Shown here in pieces: positions 1 through 9,874 of a stretch of DNA of 30,879 nucleotides. How positions within the stretch are numbered: position 1 is the first letter of the stretch; each line of letters opens with the position of its first letter. Source of the DNA: Ophiothrix spiculata. Taxonomy: Eukaryota > Echinodermata > Ophiuroidea > Amphilepidida > Ophiotrichidae. Below the pieces are notes generated by a model, which worked only from the letters and a program-made list of their open reading frames with translations, was not told the DNA's origin and did not search any database. The stretch is taken from assembly GCA_000969725.1 (NCBI GenBank), contig JXSR01S017134.1; one strand, written 5' to 3'. Position numbers and translations under genes: made by a program.

Positions 1-305
1 ATTCCTAACATGTCAATATGTGTGCTGTTATACAAAAGACAGATTCATCGTGCATTTTAATATTGTTAATTTTCCTATTCAAACTGCAATTCCCATAGTA
101 TTTCTTAGTATACGTTTATTCATGCCGCTGAAATCATTTGAATCCTCTCAGCTTTATTGGTATACTGACATTATATATGTAAAAAAATTGTTAATCAAAC
201 ATGGTATTGTTTAAGTACGATATTACCTTCACGTCTTTATTCATTTAATATTTATTTTTTCCTTGCCAAAGCATTCCTAACATGTCAATATGTGTGCTGT
301 TATAC
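1..305. repeat. Perfect 33-bp direct repeat, 272 bp apart
   Basis: Bases 1-33 recur without change at 273-305 (both begin ATTCCTAACATG and end GCTGTTATAC). The sequences after the two copies differ. The DNA between them is AT-rich with no recognisable gene. Because the first copy touches the window edge, the true repeat may be longer. It could be a short tandem duplication or the flanks of an insertion; the sequence does not say which. Confidence 0.8.
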
Positions 306-717
306 ATTATATATCAGGATATCTGTTAAACACCATGAATAGAACATGATGTGGTGTCTACGCACATGGATTTTTGTTTTATGTTTAAAATCAGTTCTGA
401 TACAATTAAAATGTTCATCAAGATAGAAAACTAAATTTAACGAAATCATAAATTGAAGTCGGAAATGGGTCGTAAAAAGAGATATCTAAACTGAAAAATG
501 TCAAGATATACATGCCAGTATTGCTCTCACCATATTTGCATAATATATAAGTCACTGTTTGATGTAAAAACTAAGACTAATATTAAGTTTCATGATTTTG
601 GCAAAGCTTAATAAAAACCTTCCAATACTAATATCAGTTTGTTGAGCCCTGGTTTTCCTGGTCGTAATAAAATAAATAAATAAGTAGATTGCAAACTGAT
701 AATTGTGGTAACACTTA
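306..717. other. AT-rich stretch, nothing recognised
   Basis: No convincing reading frame or structured element is seen. A short (AAAT)n-like run at about 667-686 follows the words GAGCCCTGGTTTTCCTGG, which could be the tail of an old retroposon, but no body of such an element is visible upstream. Confidence 0.5.
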
Positions 718-1109
718 TAGTGTTCTAGTACAGAATTCTACTTTTTTGCACATATGGTAATACCCATATTTTATCACACTTATAAACACGTTGTTTTTAT
801 GGCTCAATGTTTTGCATGAAAGTTGGTTACTTAATTGAATACAAATTCTTCTTTGATATTGAAAACAGACATGGATTAATAAAAGAATCGTGGCTGTCAC
901 AATTAAATTAGGCATTACAGGGCAAGCAATTTCTTGGTTGAGTAATGCATTTACATCTCCCAGAGTTTCAAATACGTTTTTTTCAATGAGGATGATAAAG
1001 AAAATTGCATTTCCCAGAAATATGTATGTTAATCGAGGAGGGCGATTGTATATTCTATTCTTTTCTAGTGCTTGATAACATCGAAATAATGCATTGCTTG
1101 TCAATCTGT
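718..1109 (-). CDS. Candidate exon with two membrane-like segments
   Basis: This is a minus-strand open frame of about 130 codons. On the minus strand it is preceded by CTACAG, a possible splice acceptor just after 1110, and an in-frame stop lies four codons further upstream, so an ATG start is not needed. The protein has a first hydrophobic stretch (LTYIFLGNAIFFIILI) after a basic, proline-containing start (NRPPR), and a second (NLIVTATILLLIHVCF) followed by QYQRRICI. That spacing is like a pair of helices in a multi-pass membrane protein. A possible donor (A|GTAACC) lies after the second segment, in which case the exon would end near 832. I do not recognise the family. No second copy is visible in the later units. 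It may be a chance frame in AT-rich DNA. Confidence 0.25.
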
Positions 1110-1898
1110 AGCATTACGATCAGTCAAATCTTTGTTATAACTAACTTTCAGATATATATATTAATTAAATCAATCAATATTGGGAATAGTGTCTTAAGTC
1201 ATGACAGGTGAAACGACAGGTGAAATTCTATATACCAAGGGTGGAGTATAAGCAGAATGAAACTAAATACGGAAGATTTAGAAAAAGTAATCCATTGCTT
1301 TTATCTACTCAATCGACCACGTGTCACATGTTTGCATATTATGCAGACTGTCAGTTGATATAAATTTACGTAGAGTATAGGAAGACGTCACATGACATGC
1401 TTAGTCTAAGTGTGATTCTTAAAAAAAAAAAAATTTAAAAAAAACAAAATAAATGGAACGGAAAGTGATGAATTTGACATTCATTAGCTACATTAATTTT
1501 CAAGCATTAGTTTGTCTTTATTTCATTATAAAACGCTCTGACATTATACAACAAACTAAACGTGGTCTAAAAAAAATGAAATCTTGCTTTAACTAATTTG
1601 TGGGATACGAATAAATCTATATCTTAAGATGTGAAATCACTTCTTTACAATATTAAACCAGGCTGTAAAATATGTATGAAAATGAATGTACTAGGGGAAA
1701 ACGACTGTGCAGAAAACGTCATCGTGTATTGAAACGTACTTTGTTTTAATTTAGAAAACGAATGGAATAATTATATATAGAGATGAAAGCACTTTTGGAT
1801 TAAATCCTTTAAAATATTGCGTGTCTTCAATATGTAATATACATATCAATATACGCTAACGTTATACAGTTTTGTAAAAGTCTTGTATATAACGGCCA
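1110..1898. other. AT-rich intergenic or intronic DNA
   Basis: No gene is supported. It contains an A-rich run at about 1422-1450. The repeat block named A begins at the right edge. Confidence 0.5.
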
Positions 1899-2720
1899 TG
1901 CTTTCCTATTAAAATCTTTGATCTTTTTAAAAGCATATCTTGATTTATGGCATGTTTAGAATGGTTGCCAAGGGGTGCACTTAAGCTGATGACCTCGAAA
2001 TAGAGTTTCGGTTTCCGTTTGTATTTATCAGTTCAAAAGTCAATGCGTCATTTTATCGTAAAAGTGCTCAATATGTACATTCAAAAAAGTCTAACCAAAT
2101 AGCAATTTTTGAAAAATAGAAATAGTAAAAACACAATTCAAATATATTTTTTCTAAGAGCAATGTCATAGACCATCTCATCAAATTTAACCAATAAATGT
2201 AAACCGATCGAGTGATAAAAAGGCTGTTTACCTATTACTTAATATCAATTCGCCGATAGCTTCTTTTTGCATTTGCTGTGTAGTACGTGTCTAGAATTTT
2301 ATATATGCGTGAAATGACCACTGTGTAACATGTTACAATCTGACAAAGTGCACCGGCACTGACATTAAATACAAGCATTAAAATGGAGTGATACTCGAAC
2401 AAATGTAACTGATATTTACTAGTACCATTATCGAATGACATTTACGCTCAGTATCAACCTTACATTGTTTACAACTGATTGTATCATTCAATATGTTTTG
2501 CCTTGGTCAAATCAAGGTTTTCAATAGAGACAATTGAAAAAAGGTTTACATGTGAAGCTGACGATTTCAACAACATGACTTAATATGACTTTATATATTT
2601 AAATGACATGCTTTAGTTAAAAGAACTTTAGCGAAAATACTTGCATTGGTGATGGAAACATTAAAAGATGCATTAAGTTTCACTTTTCCGAAATAAACTA
2701 GTTATTTACAAATACGTATA
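1899..2720. repeat. Block A, unit 1 copy
   Basis: This is the first of four related blocks (1899, 10881, 17121, 18031). The anchors shared with 10881 and 17121 are TTTGATCTT..TTAAAAGCATAT, then GTTGCCAA.GGGTGCACTT and AAGCTGATGA. Further on, TTACCTATTACTT, GCATTTGCTGT, GACCACTGT and AAAGTGCACCGG match the copy at 18150-18270. A minus-strand open frame at 2235-2441 is not kept open in the other copies, so I read the block as non-coding. It lacks the Tc1-like MITE present in the copies at 10881 and 17121. Confidence 0.75.
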
Positions 2721-3029
2721 TTGTTATGTCAAAGTCAACTAAATGTGAAGAATACTTTTTTAAATACGTTCTTGTGTGACTATAATTTTTAACGTGTAAA
2801 TACATTATTTAATTGACAGTATTACCAATGCATGCGCCGCCAGGTGATTACTCTTGCCAGTCCACCCTATGACCGCATGAGATGTTTTGTAATGGCCGAC
2901 TGTTAAGACTATATTGAATGAGAATATATACTACTAGCTGTTCCTTCTCCAGAGCAACATATTTGCTCAAAATATCTGTCTTCATATAAAAACATCATGT
3001 TGCATTTGAACAAGACCTGGGTTGCAGAT
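2721..3029. other. Unassigned spacer between blocks A and B
   Basis: No open frame, RNA gene or repeat is recognised in this stretch. Confidence 0.5.
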
Positions 3030-3480
3030 ATCCATTTAATGTCCTGTAAATGAGCCAGTGGACGCATGAAATACAAGTCGTATCAGTATTTACCTAAAGC
3101 GATAGCTTAGTAGAGACATTATACAACACACGGAACTCTAGCTTAGTAGGGAAATTATAGAACACACGGAACTCTAGCTAGTGCTGTTGTTATTTCACTA
3201 TGTAATTCAACCCTTGTGGGAATTACAAATTGTAATAGAACAATTGGATGGAGGGTAAGCGTTAAATTACAAGGAACGGCACTTGAACAAATACTGTACT
3301 GGTAGGCCAAACAATCATTGGATGCAAAGTGTTGATACTAATCGCTATTGTTGGGTTTGCAACACCCATTTTGAATTTGAGCTGGATATTCAAAGACGAC
3401 GTCCGCCAATATAAACGGTCATTGAATGCTTCTAGATGATAGGCTAACACAAGTAGTTAGGGAACCAGTACAATTTAAAA
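3030..3480. repeat. Block B, unit 1, first copy
   Basis: Homologous to 4090-4440, 13488-13960 and 19540-19930. Shared words include GTGGAC, ATTTACCTAAAG, CACGGAACTCTAG, CTGTTGTTAT, GGAATTACA, and GCAAAGTGTT followed by ACTAATCG or ACCAATCG. Translating the shared core gives hydrophobic peptides in some copies, but one-base indels between copies break the common frame. I therefore call it diverged non-coding repeat. Confidence 0.7.
3104..3175. repeat. 36-bp tandem duplication inside block B
   Basis: Two adjacent 36-bp units, 3104-3139 and 3140-3175, both run from AGCTTAGTAG to CACACGGAACTCT and differ at a few positions. The block B copy at 13488 has a single unit, so the duplication is private to this copy. 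Confidence 0.85.
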
Positions 3481-4089
3481 AGCATAAGCCAAAGAAGAAA
3501 AAAACTACAAATATATCACCAAAAATGTTTTTTCAATCAATTATACATCATTAAATAATAAAAAAAAAATATATATTTATTTTCGGATCTATTTTTACGA
3601 ACGGATACTTTTTTAAGGGCAACACCTGAATTTACGTTTCCACCGAGCTACTGCCTAGTATTGAGTTGTTTTGCTCATTAAGTTGACAATTTATATTGTG
3701 TTGAGAAACAGCTACAAATCGACGGTTTATAGGTATGAATATACATCAATCTCCAAGCTTCTTTCTTGCCGATTGACACCTGGCAATGAGTGTGTGACGA
3801 ATTAATGCCCAATTGCACCCGCTCTATTGAAAATTCCTGGACCTACCCCTGATCATAGTTAGCTACAAATAATCATATTGTAATATTTTACAGCATTCTC
3901 AGTTAGAACCGGTTTATTCAAACATATCAATGTGAATTCTGAACATCTGACCATCATGCACTGCAGTAAAACGCCCCTAGCTATTCATTCTCCAGTGCAC
4001 AGTATTTGATTATGTTTATCCAGGTCTTAGTAAAACTCCTAATGTTATACACAAGGGCTATTCAACGAAAAAAGATTATAAGTCTTAAC
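3481..4089. other. Spacer between two block B copies
   Basis: AT-rich sequence with an A/T run at about 3548-3580. No supported gene or repeat unit. Confidence 0.5.
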
Positions 4090-4440
4090 TGCAGATATCG
4101 ATTTTCTTTACAGCAAGTGAGTGGACCTGGGAAAAAAACACGTATCAGTCATCTAAGGCATAACCTAAGTATTAAGATTATTTATATAAGACCCCGGGTA
4201 TAAGACTTAAAATTCTAGATAGGACGGTTGTTATCTCACTATGTAACTCTACCCTTGTAAGAATTACAAATTGTAATATGACATGTTGCACCATGCTAGG
4301 ATTTAGGATACGAGTTGCATACAAGAAGCAGCTATACTAGTAAGCAAACCATAATTGTTGTTAAATTGTTGATACTGATCACTACTGGTGGGTTTCTAGT
4401 CACGTACCAATCTATCAAATAGTTTGAGAGTTTGATCTTT
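4090..4440. repeat. Block B, unit 1, second copy
   Basis: It shares GAGTGGAC, CACGTATCAGT, GGTTGTTATCTCACTATG, AATTACAAATTGTAATA and TTGTTGATACTGATCAC with the block at 3030-3480. It is more diverged and has lost the CACGGAACTC section. Two B copies lie about 1 kb apart in unit 1, against one in units 2 and 3. Confidence 0.6.
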
Positions 4441-4756
4441 ATTGGACTTTCGAGTTCAATGTTAGAAAAATTGAATCAAAATCAAAAATTACACAAGCCA
4501 TACTAAAAAAAGATTACACATTGACACAGAAACAATTGAAATATTAGTAGAACATGTTTTATTCCAGATAAATGTATTGTTATTCAGCTAGTGTGAAAAT
4601 GAATATAAAAATTAACTCATCCATTTGAGGTGAAAGGTTGATAACACCAATCATTTACTTATACTGTATACAATGGCGCTAGGACTAGACATGAAAAAAA
4701 TCTGCTTACTTTACATATTTTTTTTTATGAAGATTTTGATTGACCAGGTATTGAAA

Positions 4757-5007
4757 CATTAAAGTAATAGAATTAAACTTAGTCTTCTCGACTTTAATTC
4801 AGTGGCGACGTTTCATGACTCATCCGAGACACATCATCAAGCCTACTTATCATCTGGTAGCTTCTGTGCAGTGACCTGTGACATGCTGTTGACGTCACAA
4901 GAAATGGAAGTTTTTAGTCTCTTTGGTATCTTGTCGTAGACAGAATTGTAGGCCCGGCCAATTAGATGTAAGTCCAGAAGACTAGATTTAATTCGATTAC
5001 TTTAATG
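4757..5007. mobile_element. Short inverted-repeat element (MITE), 251 bp
   Basis: The left end (4757-4797, beginning CATTAAAGTAAT) matches the reverse complement of the right end (4966-5007) over about 40 bp, including GAATTAAA and TAGTCTTCT with few mismatches. The interior, with GTGGCGACGTTTCATG and GACATGCTGTTGACGTCAC, has no coding capacity. The size and long terminal inverted repeats fit a non-autonomous DNA transposon. The superfamily is unclear because no clean target duplication is visible. Confidence 0.7.
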
Positions 5008-5039
5008 CTTACTTTGCAGACAAGTGTGAAAATACGCGC

Positions 5040-5545
5040 TGACAAAATTATATCCGGAAAGGGATTATGTTCGCTTGTAAAATACAAATTACATCAATTG
5101 ATATGTGTTGATACTTATGGCATTTTAAACATTCCAAATATTAGAATGTATAAGTACCTAAAGCGACTTACGTTGTAACCCTGATGCATTTTTAAAGGTT
5201 TGACGCTTTTTTGCTTAGAACTACTAATCTAATTATGTCTTCACTTTACATGAGAAGCTTATATCCTCTAACCATACTTTAACATGACCTGTTCCTTTTA
5301 TTCTATTACATTGAGATTGTCTCTCAAGAGAGGTGCTACCTAGTTGGGTTAAAACAACAATTTCCTTGCCTTCTTGATGCTATAATACTGCTGCAAGCGA
5401 AGGTTCTGCTCTGTTTATATCTTTTCCAGTTTGTAGTTCCCTTAGTGGTAAGGTTGTATTGCTTACATATTTACCAGAGTTGTTTGTCATAACACTAGGT
5501 CTTACCTAAAACACTCGAGGGCTACCAGCATTATATATTCCAAAA
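5040..5545. repeat. Block C, unit 1 copy
   Basis: Related to 22190-22560 and 22910-23380. Shared words include CTTATATCCT or GTATATCTCC, CCTTTTATTC, TTGTCTCTCAAG, GATGCTA or GGTGCTACCTAGT, AATTTCCTTGCCTT, GCGAAGGTTCTGCTCT, and GGTAAGGTTGTATTGC. No frame is conserved among the three copies. Confidence 0.7.
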
Positions 5546-6255
5546 GAATATGTTCGAAGTCATTAAAGCACATTAAAGGGATTGCCTATGATATTGGAAA
5601 TTTTGAAAAAGTATAGAGAATTATTAATGTAGATCTATTGAATAGTGTAACACCATTAAAATGCCAAAATCAACATCATTCTTTAACCCCATTTTGTTCA
5701 CAGTATCGCATTTGCGTTTCTTCTCCAACTTTTATGGATCTCGTTTCTTTAAAATTTTACTCTTGGACATTTAAAAGACATGTTTTTCTTTTATTTTGAG
5801 TTTTTCACATCAAATAAATCTCGTTTTCAATAATATTGGATTGAATTTGACCAAGTATAACGCTGATTTAAAGCAACAGTATCATTTAGCTGCCAACTGG
5901 AATTTATAGTTTACCGGTAACCATACATTCAGACATGGTCCATGTTGTTTTAATTTCAACATTTCTTTGTTAGATGTCAAAACGATCACAGTGTTGATAT
6001 TATATGGACTTGTTGTTCCTGTAACAACAACAAGAAATTGTCATGTGTGAAAAAAAGTAAAATTTCAGAATCGTGATGATTGGTAAAACATTTTATCAGA
6101 CACATATTGATGAAACCTTTAGAGTACCAGAAGAAATAAAAAAAATATAAAACCTACTTCACTTATATTCTCATTACATAGAGCGTTTTTGGCGGGTGTT
6201 ACAATTAATTTTCTTGTTTTGTTTTGTGCTTTGTATAATGTATTAGGGTATCCCT
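5546..6255. other. AT-rich spacer, nothing recognised
   Basis: No supported gene, RNA gene or element. It includes the small inverted word TTGTTGTTCCTGTAACAACAA at about 6010, which may form a short hairpin. Confidence 0.5.
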
Positions 6256-6256
6256 T

Positions 6257-6372
6257 TAAGGGCTGCTTCAAACTCAACCGAAAGTTGTTTACCGGTTCGG
6301 GGCGGTTGGCTATTGTTAATTCTGGTTAAACCGACAAGAACCGACCGACTAGAGTTTTGAAGCGGCCCCTTA
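6257..6372. mobile_element. Tiny inverted-repeat element, about 115 bp
   Basis: The left end AAGGGCTGCTTCAAACTC is nearly the reverse complement of the right end GAGTTTTGAAGCGGCCCCTT. The interior (CCGGTTCGGGGCGGTTGG against AACCGACAAGAACCGACCG) can also pair partly, so the whole stretch is a foldback. It is more GC-rich than its surroundings, which favours an inserted MITE. No certain target duplication is seen. Confidence 0.55.
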
Positions 6373-7014
6373 TTTATATATTGTTCATCAATATTGGATT
6401 GGATTTGCACCAAATGTTTTAAATAAATAATGACAAACAAGAGATAACATTTACTTGAATGCGGTTCACTGTCATGGCATTCACAATATTTCAGTTTCTG
6501 TTTTATTTCAATACATTTACAGTACCGGCATAAAAGAGAGAGGCTTGCATTGCAACCCTGGTACCATTTTTACCTGAAATTACCAAGCTTCTTTTTCATT
6601 TCAAATAATTTAGTTCACTTGATACATAAATCCTACCATACGTTTACATTAACTATTTTTGTTATTTATATAATTTAAATTCAGTTGATAATGTACACTA
6701 TTGGTTTTAAATTTGCTATAATCAAATGCTTTTATCTGCTTATCTTAATTCCCTTTTGTTATATTTCATTTACTGATAAGTTTGTATTGCTCTGATAATT
6801 ACCAATGTTGCTTATCAATATTATTTTTTATATAAAATTTCATGTAGAAGGTTTGTTTTAGTTCAGTATAAGCATATTTTAAAGATACAAAAATAAGACG
6901 AAATAAAATATTGTTGGACGTTTGCACTAGTCATTGTTTGTTCTATCGGTCAAAAGAAAATAGATATCGTTCTTTGGAATTTTGAAAAGTAATTTTCAAT
7001 TGTGACTTTATATA
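6373..7014. other. AT-rich spacer, nothing recognised
   Basis: No open frame beyond chance and no repeat block could be matched elsewhere in the window. Confidence 0.5.
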
Positions 7015-7340
7015 CAATCACCATAAGCTGCTTCTTTATAAGTAACCCTGCATAACACACCCCAGGCATCAAAAACAGCAATCCACAACAAACCAATAGA
7101 GTATAAGTATACATCACAACTGCGTTCCTGGCAGACAGACACTGTGCTATTCACGTTTGATATATTGTACTTTCATTTATAGTGACATTTATCGTAGGAT
7201 TGGTAATTATCTATGCTTCATACGACGCACGTTTCGGAAATATTTACGCAGAGATAAGAGCCTGCATTGTATACTTTCAGCAAACTTGTCAATTTTAAGA
7301 TTGCCCTTACATTACTAATAAGTTAATTAAAGGCAATTTT
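7015..7340. repeat. Block D, unit 1 copy
   Basis: Closely related to 24078-24400. Shared words are TTTGATATATTGTACTTTCA, AGTGACATTT, CTTCATACG, CGCACGTTTCGGAAATATTT and GCATTGTATA or GCATCGTATA. A third, partial copy is at 26330-26508. In this copy a 43-codon plus-strand frame (through IVGLVIIYASYDARFGN) is open across 7170-7300, but it is stopped in the 24-kb copy, so coding function is unlikely. Confidence 0.75.
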
Positions 7341-8190
7341 TTTTGCTATAATTCTTTTATCATGTTACAATGTTAGTTGAAGATGCAATGTTTTATTTCT
7401 TTATATTATTTTGCTTTACCGTCAACTCGACATAATCATTCCAAACAAATCAAAACGACACGATTTTAACACAATTTAATACTTTAAAGCTCATATTGTA
7501 ATTAAAGAAGAACAATTGCAATAACTCTAATGAAAGCAACTCTTCAAATCAGAAAGAGTTGTTAACAAAATACGATAGATTTCTGAATGGGACTTGCTTT
7601 ATTCTTATTTGTGATGGCTCACCCCAAAATTGGGGACTTTGCAAATGATACCATTTTTTTTCATTTTATCTGTTGCGGCATTTTGTAAGCTAAAACATGG
7701 CACCTTACTTGTTGAAATTGATCAAGGCGATCAAATTTTACAACAGAAAATCTGCTGGAAATTCTTATTATTTTCCTTATCTTTTGCGGCCTATTTTCAC
7801 CTGCTTCATGAAAAGTGTTCTGTCGCAAAGTCTCCCTTTTCGTGTGAGTCATCACATTTTTTATGATATGTTTAAAGCTGGGGTAGACATTCATATGACA
7901 TAAACCGTTTTTGTACTCACACTCTCAAACTAATTGCCTAAACTATATAAGAGTATACATTTTTAGAAGAGGATATTTACCCCAAAAATGATAATGTATT
8001 AGTTATTAAACAATAATGTCAAATTTGAACAAAACTCACTGTATAAAACAAACAAGTTCAAACTGCTCACTTTACAATATAACATCAACATAAATCAATT
8101 TTTCATCAAGAATAACTCCGTTGAAAGCACCAAAGAGACTGTACATCAAATAATTAGATAATTTTCCCTGTATCGTTTGTTTTTTGATGT
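7341..8190. other. AT-rich spacer with overlapping open frames
   Basis: Around 7630-7903 two plus-strand frames and one minus-strand frame of 68-78 codons overlap. None has a recognisable domain, splice-site pair or homologous copy in the window, so I do not call a gene. The word CACCCCAAAATTGGGGAC at 7620 is a partial palindrome. Confidence 0.4.
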
Positions 8191-9200
8191 ATGGGTCACC
8201 TGTGAAATTTAAATATTTAACACTTATGGATAAGGAGGGGCCCCAAATGGACCCATAATTTTGTTTTATCGCGTGAAGCGCAAAAACGCAACAAAACCCA
8301 ATAAAAATGTTTTATGTAATTGTCAGGGTATGGGTTGCGCATGTTTTGGTGCAAACAAAATTCAACTCGGTCGCGTCGTTTTTGAGATAATTAGCATAAA
8401 CTGGTAAATTGATGGCGCTGATCAATATTTATTTTGTCCATACAATCATAACCGAATAAAATTTTATCAATTTCTATTCAGCAATGTTTTTGTACTTATC
8501 TTCTGCTTATTCACAAACGGGATTCTAAAACATCTTATGCACTAAACTGTTAAGACTTAAAAACATTAGTGTACTATTAAAATCTGATTTTGACATAAAT
8601 TTGCTTAAAATGTGTGTAAATTTGTTATCTTTCATATGTTTATAGTTACTTATAATCGGAGTATCAATATGTTTTTCAAATTTCTTTTTTGTCAATTTTC
8701 GAAAGCCTATATCTCAAAAGTAGAAAATGCGCTAACTTGCAATTTTTGGACAATCGTAACTCAAAAACGGAATGTTGGATTCATACGAAATTTAGAACAC
8801 ATATAGAAAAGACATTGACAGAGGGCAACATGTAGCCGCTTTTTGAAAAAAGGTTTCCAATTATAAATTATAAAGCAAAATTGATTGGTAGGTTACCGGT
8901 TGCCATGGGAACGATCCGGCTTCACGGTGCCCTGCGTATTTATATCCAACACCTACTATCCAAGTTTGGTAACAAGGGTATTTTTTTGTTTTTTAGTTAT
9001 GATCGTTAAAGTATTTAGCCAATCTCTATGCGGTGACCATGGCAACCAGACCAAAATTTTGCCCATTTTTGAAACTTATCTACAAGCGCTACAATATGGT
9101 ATATGACATTAATATGTACTAATTTGGGAACATTGTGTAAATTCATCTCAAAGTTCATGCCAATCTACCCCCAGACCCACCCCCACCCCAACCCCCTTAA
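8191..9200. repeat. Possible old interspersed repeat
   Basis: This stretch is locally richer in C and G than its neighbours and has phrases such as GGTTGCCATGGGAAC (8897), GGTGACCATGGCAACC (9032) and AAGTTTGGTAACAAGGG, plus a C-rich tract at 9166-9198. Such phrasing is common in dispersed repeats of marine invertebrate genomes, which is recollection and not a match I could run. Short plus-strand open frames at 8612-9333 have no recognisable domain. Confidence 0.35.
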
Positions 9201-9204
9201 CTCA

Positions 9205-9480
9205 TATCAAATTCGGTACCCTCTACTTGACAAGCGATTACCTACCACAATAAATTTATTGACAAGCAAACCTTTTTTAAAAGGTTTGCTTGTCAATAAA
9301 TTTATTGACAAGCAAACCTTTTATATAAACTGAAAAGTATTAAATCGAACATTGCAGAGGAAAAATAGTTGATGGTAATTCCGAGTGTTAGAGTTTTTTC
9401 GTAATTTTGATTCCTAAAGTATCTGATGAAGAATTGAATATAGACCTGACCTAGCCTAATTTATATCGTAACAGTTTTTA
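9205..9480. repeat. Block E, unit 1 copy (short)
   Basis: It shares CTTGACAAG.GGATTACCT, AATTTATTGACAAGCAAA and a diverged CACCTAACCTAGTTTAT-like stretch with the three longer E copies at 25130, 27039 and 28740. Only the second half of the block is recognisable here. Confidence 0.55.
9249..9306. repeat. Perfect palindrome, 28-bp arms, 2-bp loop
   Basis: Arm 9249-9276 (AATAAATTTATTGACAAGC then AAACCTTTT) is the exact reverse complement of 9279-9306, with TT between. The left-arm sequence then recurs in direct orientation at 9295-9322. The other E copies have this word once, so the palindrome arose here by a templated inversion or foldback duplication. Confidence 0.95.
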
Positions 9481-9535
9481 CTTTTTCAATTTCAAAAATT
9501 AGGCGACTACAGATGAAGTTTCTGAGTTTCATATA

Positions 9536-9825
9536 CAGGGTGTTCCAATTAAAATGCAACGAACTTTGAACTTTTCTTTTGAGAAAACTGAGTTTTAGTA
9601 ATATAAATATACTCTATATATAGAGTAGAGCACTTCTCTTGAAGTAAGGAATCACCACATGCAGATAAACCTAACCAAATTATATTAAAAGTCTTGTATC
9701 GAAGTAGTAAACCATAGAAAAAGAAATAAAACAGAAAAGAAAGAATTAAGTAAAGTGATACACACTTAAATAATTCCCTGAAAATGTTTACGGCTTTTCC
9801 AACATCCCAAGGAACACCCCAAACC
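9536..9825. mobile_element. Possible short DNA transposon relic
   Basis: It begins TA then CAGGGTGTTCCA at 9536 and continues with GCAACGAACTTTGAACTTTT, very like the left end of the larger element at 20131. Near 9812 GGAACACCCC is the inverse of GGGTGTTCC, which would be the right end, though the final bases have drifted. The interior has a 98-codon minus-strand frame with no known domain; part of it (FRELFKCVSLYL) resembles a minus-strand frame at 22643-22927. Confidence 0.5.
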
Positions 9826-9874
9826 CATGAACCTACCACACACATCTACACGGAGTTGTTTGTGTAAATTATTA

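Noticed and set aside
2235-2441. 68-codon minus-strand frame in block A
   Set aside because: Similar peptides appear in block A' (18350-18550) only in broken frames; it is a by-product of repeat similarity.
7170-7300. Plus-strand frame with IVGLVIIYASYDARFGN as an exon in block D
   Set aside because: The paralogous block at 24245 is stopped and shifted within the same stretch, so the frame is not maintained.
7630-7903. Overlapping 68-78-codon frames as a gene
   Set aside because: Frames are open on both strands over the same bases, with no domain, splice pair or paralogue.
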